Shown here: piece by piece, positions 1 through 5,016 of the stretch
Layout: each line of letters begins with the position of its first letter
How positions within the stretch are numbered: position 1 is the stretch's first letter
Assembly (NCBI GenBank): GCA_031258035.1
Contig: JAIRNL010000174.1
Span: forward strand, 1-6,161
DNA length: 6,161 bases
Direction of reading: 5' to 3'
Origin: Azoarcus sp.
GTDB taxonomy: Bacteria > Pseudomonadota > Gammaproteobacteria > Burkholderiales > Rhodocyclaceae
The notes under the pieces: model-generated
Told to the model about the DNA's origin: nothing
Seen by the model: only the letters and a program-made list of their open reading frames with translations
Databases searched by the model: none
Position numbers and translations under genes: made by a program

Positions 1-438
1 TTCGAGAAGCAGAACGTCGCCTTCATGGTGTCGCTCGCCTTCGCCATCGCCGCCTCGGCCAACTTCCCGGCGCTCCTGCTCTCGGTGCTGTGGAAAAACT
101 GCACCACGCGCGGCGCGTATATCGGCGGGTTCATCGGCCTGGCGACCGCGCTCATCCTGACCGTACTCTCCGAAGCGGTCTGGGTCGACACGCTCGGCAA
201 CCCGGCTGGCAGTTCGCCCTTCCCGTATGCCTCGCCGGCGATTTTCTCGATGCCGATCGCCTTCATCGCCATCTGGCTCGTCTCGGTTCTCGACCACAGC
301 GCGCAGGCCCGGCGCGACCGCGCGCTTTTCGCCGACCAGAAGGTGCGCTCGGAAACCGGCATCGGCGCAGCCAGAGCCAGTTCCCACAGTCCGACCCCGG
401 AACCGGAACCGGGCGGAATCGCCATCCAGAAAGCCTGA
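1..438 (+). CDS. actP: Acetate/monocarboxylate:cation symporter ActP, C-terminal part (5' end outside window)
   Basis: The frame is open from base 1 and ends at TGA 436-438, giving 145 residues of the C-terminus of a sodium:solute symporter (SSS family). It starts FEKQNVAFMVSLAFAIAAS, which from memory is close to the same segment of E. coli ActP (YjcG). The ActP-like features TTRGAYIGG, the FPYASPAIFS stretch and the RSETGIG segment near the end follow in the expected order. Three hydrophobic membrane segments are visible (about residues 7-31, 38-60 and 80-97), then a charged cytoplasmic tail. The family imports acetate and related short monocarboxylates across the inner membrane with a cation. 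The last 25 or so residues (ARASSHSPTPEPEPGG and on) are a low-complexity Pro/Glu tail that I do not recall in E. coli ActP. The internal ATG at base 25 is not the start, because homology continues upstream to the window edge. A terminator follows at 473-496, so this is the last gene of its transcript. Confidence 0.9.
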   Translation, partial: FEKQNVAFMVSLAFAIAASANFPALLLSVLWKNCTTRGAYIGGFIGLATALILTVLSEAVWVDTLGNPAGSSPFPYASPAIFSMPIAFIAIWLVSVLDHSAQARRDRALFADQKVRSETGIGAARASSHSPTPEPEPGGIAIQKA

Positions 439-472
439 AACGGCACGGCCGAAAGCGGCCCGCCTCCCCTGC

Positions 473-496
473 GGCGCCCGGAAACGGGCGCCTTTT
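473..496 (+). terminator. Intrinsic terminator after actP
   Basis: A perfect 8-bp stem, GGCGCCCG (473-480) with CGGGCGCC (485-492), closes on a stable GAAA tetraloop and is followed at once by TTTT (493-496). It lies 35 bases after the actP stop and faces the plus strand. It separates actP from the small phospholipase-like gene downstream. Confidence 0.85.
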
Positions 497-556
497 CATG
501 CCATCGGCCCGGCACGCGCGATGCTTCGCGCAATCCGGTGTAAATCACATCAACAA

Positions 557-577
557 ATATCGGCCATGACGCGATAT
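557..577. promoter_or_regulatory. Inverted repeat in the leader of the small PLA2-like gene, possible operator
   Basis: The 161 bases from 497 to 657 hold no gene. They include a visibly AT-richer patch (about 539-600) that probably contains the promoter of the gene at 658. Within it ATATCG (557-562) and CGATAT (572-577) form a 6-bp inverted repeat with a 9-base spacer, and a second small one, GTAA (586-589) / TTAC (595-598), follows. I could not find a convincing sigma-70 -35/-10 pair. The repeats are short enough to arise by chance. Confidence 0.25.
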
Positions 578-657
578 CGACGCATGTAAATATGTTACCC
601 TGCGCCGTCCAGTGCCTTTTCAACCACGAAGCATACCCACGCGAGAAAGGAGAAACC

Positions 658-1098
658 ATGTCGTTCATCTCATTCATATCGTCCGTGCTGTCCATTCCCC
701 TCGTCCCCGGCAGTGTCTTCCCGCTGCAATTCGGCGTTGCCGGCACCAACTACGTCGGCCCCGATTATTCCGCTGGGCAACTGGGCGGGAAAATCAACGC
801 CGTCGATCCGTTGCCGTCGCCGACCAACGCGGTCGACGAGGCGGCCATGCGGCACGACATCGCCAACCACTACGCCGACAGCTCCGCGACCCCGAACATG
901 GACACCCTGCGGGCGGACGCGCAATTCCTGACCGATCTGACCGGCCTGCTCCAGGCTGACGAGATGCCGCCCGAGGAAACGACCCTGGCGGAAGTTGCCC
1001 TGGACGTGTTCATCGTCAAGACGGTGATCGGGCTCTCGGCGGCGATTCACGAAGCATACGAAATCATCAGCACCCAGTGGGACGCCAGCATCGTCTGA
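658..1098 (+). CDS. Stand-alone parvovirus-type phospholipase A2-like domain protein (146 aa)
   Basis: The start at 658 is fixed by a strong ribosome binding site, AAAGGAG (646-652), five bases upstream; the earlier in-frame ATG at 592 has none. The protein carries the ordered signature of the PLA2-like domain of parvovirus VP1 (Pfam PF08398, from memory). It has a YVGP calcium-loop-like segment (residues 32-35), then DEAAMRHD with the His-Asp dyad H66/D67, then ADAQF with D87. AAV2 VP1, recalled from memory, has YLGP, DAAALEHD and ADAEF in the same order, with nearly the same His-to-Asp spacing (22 residues against 21 here). There are no cysteines, as in viral PLA2 domains and unlike disulfide-rich secreted PLA2. 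A hydrophobic C-terminal helix follows (about 110-137). The N-terminus is hydrophobic but lacks the basic residues of a Sec signal, so its location is unclear. The gene is alone between two terminators. Predicted role: calcium-dependent phospholipid hydrolysis, perhaps as a membrane-active effector. Activity is not certain, because the usual HDxxY reads HDIANHY. Confidence 0.75.
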   Translation: MSFISFISSVLSIPLVPGSVFPLQFGVAGTNYVGPDYSAGQLGGKINAVDPLPSPTNAVDEAAMRHDIANHYADSSATPNMDTLRADAQFLTDLTGLLQADEMPPEETTLAEVALDVFIVKTVIGLSAAIHEAYEIISTQWDASIV

Positions 1099-1134
1099 CC
1101 GCACCCGCCCTTTTTACTTGCCGTCCCCCTCCCC

Positions 1135-1170
1135 ACCGCCGCGGCCCTTCCCGCGGCGGTTTGGTTTGTT
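1135..1170 (+). terminator. Intrinsic terminator between convergent genes
   Basis: A perfect 10-bp stem, ACCGCCGCGG (1135-1144) with CCGCGGCGGT (1151-1160), has a 6-base loop and a T-rich tail, TTGGTTTGTT (1161-1170). The T-rich side makes it a plus-strand terminator for the gene at 658. Read from the minus strand it is followed by a G-rich run rather than T's, so termination of the amidohydrolase by the same hairpin would be weak. Confidence 0.75.
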
Positions 1171-2021
1171 CAGCCAGCCAGCCCGAAAATCCGCGCCGCA
1201 TTGCCGTGAAAAAGCTTTTCCAGGATTTCATCCCTGAAGCCCAGCTTCTGGAAATCCTCGATGGATTGCCGGATCGGGCGGAAAGGGTAGGAAGAACCAA
1301 ACAGCAACTGGTCTGACAAGAACGTATTCGCGGCCTGCACGAAAACTTCGCTGCCCGCGAGAAAACCATACATGTCCGGGGCCGGGAAAATATTCTCGTA
1401 ACGAAAGGCCACGCCCACCAGCGCATGCGTATTGGGGTAATAGCCGTGATAGCAGATGATGGGCAATTGCGGAAAAGCGCGCGCGATCACGGCAAGGCGG
1501 CCGGGATCGTTATAGGCGGGGTCCGGCGTCGTGGGGCCGGACATGAGGGTAAGCGGAATGCCGCGCCGAGCCAGATGCTCATAGACCGGGAAATAAAGCG
1601 GATCGTCGGGATGGCGCGCGGGTTCGCCGAAGCCGGGTTCGATATCGACGCCAGCCAGATGCAGGACGTCGATGGCGCGGTCGATTTCGGCAATGGCGGC
1701 ATCCACGCCCTGCGAGGCGGGATCGACGCCCGCGATAGCCAGTAGCGCCGGGTGGGGATGGGTGATTTCATGCAGGAAGTCGTTGTCGATCCGCTGCGTG
1801 GGGGTGTGGCGCCCCACCACCACGGCGTGGGTCAGGCCGGCATCCCGGACTTCAGCCAGAAACCCCTCGCGCGTGAGCGAGCGGCGGAAGTGGTCGTCCG
1901 GCCCGCGCGTGCCGACGCGACGGTTCAACCAGCGGGCGGCGTCAAACGCGGCGCTACCGGGCGTCGCGCCGAAAAAATCGTGCAAATAGGCGGGACGGCA
2001 GCGGATGTCGGTGATTTTCAT
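1170..2021 (-). CDS. Amidohydrolase-2 family protein with degenerate metal site
   Basis: This 283-residue protein runs from ATG at 2021 to TGA at 1170 on the minus strand. It looks like a TIM-barrel amidohydrolase of the PF04909 (amidohydrolase 2) family. It has an N-terminal beta strand MKITDIRCRP, a central strand and His in IICYHGYYP (H192), a strand-8 motif LLFGSSYPF (239-247), and a closing FHGNAARIFGL helix typical of the family. Family members usually cleave C-C, C-N or C-O bonds (decarboxylases, lactonases) with a metal held by an N-terminal HxH, a middle His and a strand-8 Asp. Here the N-terminal HxH is absent and the usual GSDxP reads GSSYP (S244), so the metal site is altered or lost. 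It may be a variant subfamily. No clear ribosome binding site is seen before the start. It is divergent from the sulfonate-type operon and shares its control region, so it probably acts on a product of the same pathway; its substrate is unknown. Confidence 0.85.
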   Translation of the reverse strand: MKITDIRCRPAYLHDFFGATPGSAAFDAARWLNRRVGTRGPDDHFRRSLTREGFLAEVRDAGLTHAVVVGRHTPTQRIDNDFLHEITHPHPALLAIAGVDPASQGVDAAIAEIDRAIDVLHLAGVDIEPGFGEPARHPDDPLYFPVYEHLARRGIPLTLMSGPTTPDPAYNDPGRLAVIARAFPQLPIICYHGYYPNTHALVGVAFRYENIFPAPDMYGFLAGSEVFVQAANTFLSDQLLFGSSYPFRPIRQSIEDFQKLGFRDEILEKLFHGNAARIFGLAG

Positions 2022-2054
2022 GTGAGCGGCAATCGGTAAGAAAACAGAAGACCT

Positions 2055-2071
2055 AGCAGATTGCGTACCAC
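2055..2071 (-). promoter_or_regulatory. Predicted sigma-54 promoter for the amidohydrolase
   Basis: On the minus strand the sequence reads GTGGTACGCAATCTGCT. Against the RpoN consensus TGGCACG-N4-TTGCW it matches 10 of 12 fixed positions, including the essential GG and GC with exactly 10 bases between them. The predicted start site is near 2044, leaving a short leader of about 23 bases before the ATG at 2021. Its position, facing a gene and opposite a second sigma-54 element, adds support. Confidence 0.5.
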
Positions 2072-2132
2072 GTCATGCCTCGGCCAACACCGCGCGCTTC
2101 CGGGAAATTCCCCCTCCGCCCGCCGGCCCCGG

Positions 2133-2150
2133 TTGCTGCCACAGCAGCAA
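2133..2150. promoter_or_regulatory. Palindromic upstream activator site 1 (TTGCTGC-N4-GCAGCAA)
   Basis: This is a perfect 18-base palindrome with 7-bp arms, TTGCTGC (2133-2139) and GCAGCAA (2144-2150), around CACA. Its centre is about 120 bases upstream of the predicted plus-strand sigma-54 start and about 98 upstream of the minus-strand one. It lies outside both predicted transcripts, so it is more likely a protein-binding site in DNA than an RNA hairpin. The size and position suit a dimeric enhancer-binding protein with a C-terminal Fis-type helix-turn-helix. Confidence 0.55.
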
Positions 2151-2163
2151 TCCTGTTTCCGCA

Positions 2164-2181
2164 TTGCTGCGCCAGCAGCAC
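2164..2181. promoter_or_regulatory. Palindromic upstream activator site 2 (TTGCTGC-N4-GCAGCAC)
   Basis: This is a second copy of the palindrome at 2133-2150. The arms TTGCTGC (2164-2170) and GCAGCA (2175-2180) flank GCCA, and only the outermost pair is broken (C at 2181). The centre-to-centre distance to site 1 is 31 bp, close to three turns of B-DNA, so both would lie on the same face of the helix. That is the usual arrangement for cooperative binding of two activator dimers. Confidence 0.55.
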
Positions 2182-2233
2182 CTTTTCCGGAACACGCTCC
2201 CCGAAAAACCGCGCCAGAACGCCATTTCAACGA

Positions 2234-2250
2234 TTGGCTCGCTTTTTGCT
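2234..2250 (+). promoter_or_regulatory. Predicted sigma-54 promoter for the sulfonate-type transporter operon
   Basis: TTGGCTCGCTTTTTGCT matches the RpoN -24/-12 consensus TGGCACG-N4-TTGCW at 11 of 12 fixed positions. GG (2236-2237) and GC (2248-2249) are separated by exactly 10 bases, and the T-rich spacer is typical. The predicted start site is near 2261, giving a leader of about 80 bases before the ATG at 2342. Two palindromes lie about 88 and 120 bases upstream of that start, where activators of sigma-54 promoters normally bind. Confidence 0.68.
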
Positions 2251-2341
2251 CGCCCTATCTTTTCAACAAGGGTCGGACATTTTCTTCGACCGATGGCAGC
2301 GTCCGCTCGATGGGGCGTTTCATTCCGGCAAGGAGCATATG

Positions 2342-3448
2342 ATGAAGACAAGAACGGTACGGTCGGGCAGGTTCGCCCCGGCGCTTTTGGCAAGCGCCAT
2401 CTGGGTCTCCGGCCTGTTGTTCGCGGGCGCGGCAAATGCGGAGGACGCCCATCCCGAGAGCATCAACCTGCAATTGCAGAGCTGGACGGCGGTCGCGGAA
2501 GCCAAGGGCATTCTCAAGGAAGAATTCGATAAAGTCGGCGTCAGGAAGGTCAATCTGATCGCGCAATCCTCGGGCGAACTACTGGGAGCGGAAAGCGCGG
2601 CGGTCGGCGGCGGAACGCTCGCCTTTGCCCAGCGAATGATCTATCCCGCCTTCGTGCAGAAAGCGAATGGCATTCCGGCGGTGATCGTGTGGCTCTCGGA
2701 AGCGTCCAACCGCTACCGCACGCCGATCTTCGTTTCGGCAACGAACAAGGAAATCAAAACGCTTGCCGATCTGGAAGGCAAGAAGTTTGGCTCATCAAGG
2801 ATTTCATGCTATTGGTCGGCCCCGTTCGAGATCCTGAACAATGCGGGCATCCCGCTCGACAGCCGCCTGAAAAAAGGCCGGGTGCGCTACGAAAACATCG
2901 AAAGCCCGGCGGTGGCGGTACAGGCGCTGTTGAGCGGCGAAAAGGACGCGACGGCGGGGCACCTGGCGGCAAACCAATTCACCTCCGCCTATTTGCAAGG
3001 CAAATTCAGGCTGATCGCGGGGCCGGCCGACTCGGGCGCCTACGTGAATTACGCCGGGCGGGTCAGCTATTTCGCGCACAAGGACTTCGCGGCCAAATAC
3101 CCGAGCGTGGTCAAGGCGTTCCTGCGCAGCCGCGAGCGCGCGCGCGCCTGGGCGACGGATCACGTAGACGAGGCGGCGGCGATCATCGCCAAGGCCCTGC
3201 GGCTCCCCGAAAACGTGGCGAAATTCCAGATCACCCATTTGGGACAATGGGACTTCATGGCGGGCGAACCCAGCGCGGAAGCCGCGCGCACCGCCATCAA
3301 GCAATTCCAGAAATGGTATGTCGAGCATGGCGACGACATCCTGGTCGACAAGCGCCTCTCCGAAGCGCAGATCGACGCTTTCATCGACGGCAAGTTCTTC
3401 CTGGGCGGCTCGCACTCGATTTACGGCGATCGTTATTCGACTTATTGA
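2342..3448 (+). CDS. ABC transporter periplasmic substrate-binding protein, sulfonate/taurine/nitrate (SsuA-like) class
   Basis: The protein has 368 residues. A Sec signal peptide is clear: basic MKTRTVRSGR, a hydrophobic core (11-30), and a likely cleavage after ANA (A33). The mature part is an NMT1/SsuA-like two-lobe binding protein. It has an early ligand-loop segment (LQLQSWTAVAEAKG), a GGGTLAFAQ stretch (89-97), the TLADLEGKKFG hallmark (140-150) that begins the second lobe, and VAVQALLSGEKDAT (191-204), which matches the usual 'A..AL..G..DA' segment. Two ATGs are adjacent (2339 and 2342). AAGGAG (2330-2335) is six bases from 2342 but only three from 2339, so 2342 is preferred. An in-frame extension back to 2075 would place the signal peptide internally and is unlikely. 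It is the first gene of the operon, followed after one base by the permease. It should capture an organosulfur or similar anion in the periplasm; the ligand is unknown. Confidence 0.9.
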   Translation: MKTRTVRSGRFAPALLASAIWVSGLLFAGAANAEDAHPESINLQLQSWTAVAEAKGILKEEFDKVGVRKVNLIAQSSGELLGAESAAVGGGTLAFAQRMIYPAFVQKANGIPAVIVWLSEASNRYRTPIFVSATNKEIKTLADLEGKKFGSSRISCYWSAPFEILNNAGIPLDSRLKKGRVRYENIESPAVAVQALLSGEKDATAGHLAANQFTSAYLQGKFRLIAGPADSGAYVNYAGRVSYFAHKDFAAKYPSVVKAFLRSRERARAWATDHVDEAAAIIAKALRLPENVAKFQITHLGQWDFMAGEPSAEAARTAIKQFQKWYVEHGDDILVDKRLSEAQIDAFIDGKFFLGGSHSIYGDRYSTY

Positions 3449-3449
3449 A

Positions 3450-4241
3450 ATGCGCCACGCGATCGCGGAATTCTTCGCCGGGCAGCGTTATATCGGCGCG
3501 ATCCTGCCGCTCCTCATCCTGGGCCTGTGGCAGGCATCGGCAAGTTTCGCGTGGATCGAGCCGGTTTTCCTGCCCGCGCCGAAAGCGGTCGTCAATGCCT
3601 TCTGGTACATGCTGACCCAACAAGATCTGCTCAAGGACATCTGGGCGAGCGTGTTCATCATCGCGCAAGCCTTTGTCTACGGCGCGCTGCTCGGGGTGGG
3701 GCTGGGCTTCGCGGCGGGGCTGTCGCACCGCGTCGAACGCTTTTTCGGCGGCACGATCAACACCGTCCGCCACATCCCCAGCGTGGCCTGGATACCGCTG
3801 ATCGTCGTCTGGCTCGGCCTGGGCGCGCCCGCCAAAATCGTGGTGATCGCCAAGTCGATCTTCATCCCGGTGTTCCTGAACACCCTGCAAGCCATACGCG
3901 GCGTCGACCACGACTTCATCGAACTGGCCCAGGCATTGAAACTACGCCGCCGCCAGCTCATCGGCCGCATCATCCTGCCGGCGATACTACCCGTCGTCAT
4001 GGTCACGCTGCGCTACTCGGCGGGGCTGGCCTGGGCGCTCGTGGTCATCGCCGAAGGCATCAGCGGCCTGGAAGGGCTGGGCTTCCTGATTTTCCGCGCC
4101 CAGAACCTCCTGATGACCGATCAACTGCTGGTCTGCATGCTCATGATCGGCGTGATCGGCTATCTGCTCGACCGCCTGCTCCACGCGGCACAGCGGCGGC
4201 TTTTGCGCTGGCAGCGCGGCTTCGGGGGCGTTTATGCTTGA
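3450..4241 (+). CDS. ABC transporter inner-membrane permease, SsuC/TauC-like
   Basis: This 263-residue permease has about six hydrophobic segments (roughly 14-32, 65-91, 111-122, 128-145, 182-205, 225-243), the usual binding-protein-dependent transport fold (PF00528). RHIPSVAWIPLIVVWLGLG (107-125) is the family's characteristic mid segment. The cytoplasmic coupling loop that meets the ATPase is ELAQALKLRRRQLIGRIILP (158-177). It fits the EAA loop except that its normally conserved glycine is Lys164. WALVVIAEGISGLEGLGFLI near residues 195-214 closely follows SsuC-type proteins. The ATG at 3450 is one base after the binding-protein stop, so the two genes are probably translationally coupled; no strong ribosome binding site is seen. 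The 3' end overlaps the ATPase gene by 8 bases. Two copies would form the transmembrane channel of the importer. Confidence 0.9.
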   Translation: MRHAIAEFFAGQRYIGAILPLLILGLWQASASFAWIEPVFLPAPKAVVNAFWYMLTQQDLLKDIWASVFIIAQAFVYGALLGVGLGFAAGLSHRVERFFGGTINTVRHIPSVAWIPLIVVWLGLGAPAKIVVIAKSIFIPVFLNTLQAIRGVDHDFIELAQALKLRRRQLIGRIILPAILPVVMVTLRYSAGLAWALVVIAEGISGLEGLGFLIFRAQNLLMTDQLLVCMLMIGVIGYLLDRLLHAAQRRLLRWQRGFGGVYA

Positions 4242-4998
4242 TCTGAACCAAGTCGGCAAACACTTCGGCGATTTCATCGCCCTGCAAGACACCCGCCTGC
4301 ACGTCGAAGAAGGGGAATTCGTCACCATCGTCGGCGCGAGCGGCTGCGGCAAAACGACGCTCCTGCGGCTGATCGCCGGGCTCGACCAGGACTACAGCGG
4401 CGAAATCACCCTGCGCGGCGAGCGCATCGTGGGCACGAGCCTGGCGCGCGGCATCGTCTTCCAGGAACCCCGCCTGCTGCCCTGGCTGACCCTGTGGGAG
4501 AACATCGCCATCGCGCTCGACAACGCGCCGCTTTCCGCCGCCGCCAAGAAAGACGCCATCGCCGCGCAGATCGCCCTCGTGGGACTGACCGGGTTCGAGA
4601 AATCCTACCCCGCCGCCCTGAGCGGCGGCATGGCGCAGCGCGCGGCGATCGCCCGCGCCCTCGTCGGCCACCCTTCGATCCTGCTGCTCGACGAACCGCT
4701 CGGCGCGCTCGACGCCATCACCCGCATGCGTTTGCAGGAAGAACTGCTGCGCATCTGGGAACATGAGGGCGTCAGCATGATCCTGGTCACGCACGACGTG
4801 GAAGAAGCCGTCTTCCTGAGCCAGAAAATCGTCGTGATGGACACCCGCCCCGGGCGTGTGACCGCGAACATCGCCGTGGATCTGCCCGCGCCCCGCGACC
4901 GCTCGGCGGCGGCATTCGGCGCGCTCAAAAGGCAAGTCTTCGATGCGCTGCATGACAACGCCGCCGTGAAAACAGCGGAAATCGACTATCTCATCTAA
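4234..4998 (+). CDS. ABC transporter ATP-binding protein, SsuB/TauB-like
   Basis: This 254-residue ATPase has all working motifs: Walker A GASGCGKT (34-41), Q-loop glutamine (Q77 in FQEPRLLPW), signature LSGGMAQR (129-136), Walker B ILLLDEP (149-155) with catalytic E154, D-loop GALD (157-160) and the switch histidine H187 in VTHD. FQEPRLLPWLTLWENI is typical of the nitrate/sulfonate/taurine ATPase group (NrtD/SsuB/TauB), and the DTRPGR segment near residue 203 is also standard there. The length is normal. The start at 4234 lies inside the permease gene (8-base overlap) and has a GGGGG Shine-Dalgarno-like run at 4224-4228. It powers import by the permease encoded just upstream. Confidence 0.93.
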   Translation: MLDLNQVGKHFGDFIALQDTRLHVEEGEFVTIVGASGCGKTTLLRLIAGLDQDYSGEITLRGERIVGTSLARGIVFQEPRLLPWLTLWENIAIALDNAPLSAAAKKDAIAAQIALVGLTGFEKSYPAALSGGMAQRAAIARALVGHPSILLLDEPLGALDAITRMRLQEELLRIWEHEGVSMILVTHDVEEAVFLSQKIVVMDTRPGRVTANIAVDLPAPRDRSAAAFGALKRQVFDALHDNAAVKTAEIDYLI

Positions 4999-5016
4999 AC
5001 AAGGGGGCTCGCCACC

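Noticed and set aside
539..557. Possible CRP/FNR-like site around TGTAAATCACA
   Set aside because: Only one half resembles the consensus and the symmetry is poor, so it is not supported.
592..657. Upstream ATG at 592 for the PLA2-like protein
   Set aside because: It has no ribosome binding site, while AAAGGAG sits five bases before the ATG at 658.
670..1104. A 144-codon minus-strand open frame opposite the PLA2-like gene
   Set aside because: It runs antisense to a gene with a strong ribosome binding site and ordered family motifs. Its composition is typical of a shadow frame.
2133..2181. The twin hairpins as terminators or an RNA leader switch
   Set aside because: Both lie upstream of the predicted start sites in either direction. 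The first has no T-run, and the second only a short CCTTTTCC.
2018..2230. A 70-codon minus-strand open frame in the divergent region
   Set aside because: It has no recognisable domain or ribosome binding site and overlaps the predicted control elements.
2075..2341. Longer start for the binding protein, adding 89 residues
   Set aside because: It would bury the signal peptide in the middle of the protein and run through the predicted promoter and palindromes. The AAGGAG just before 2342 supports the short form.
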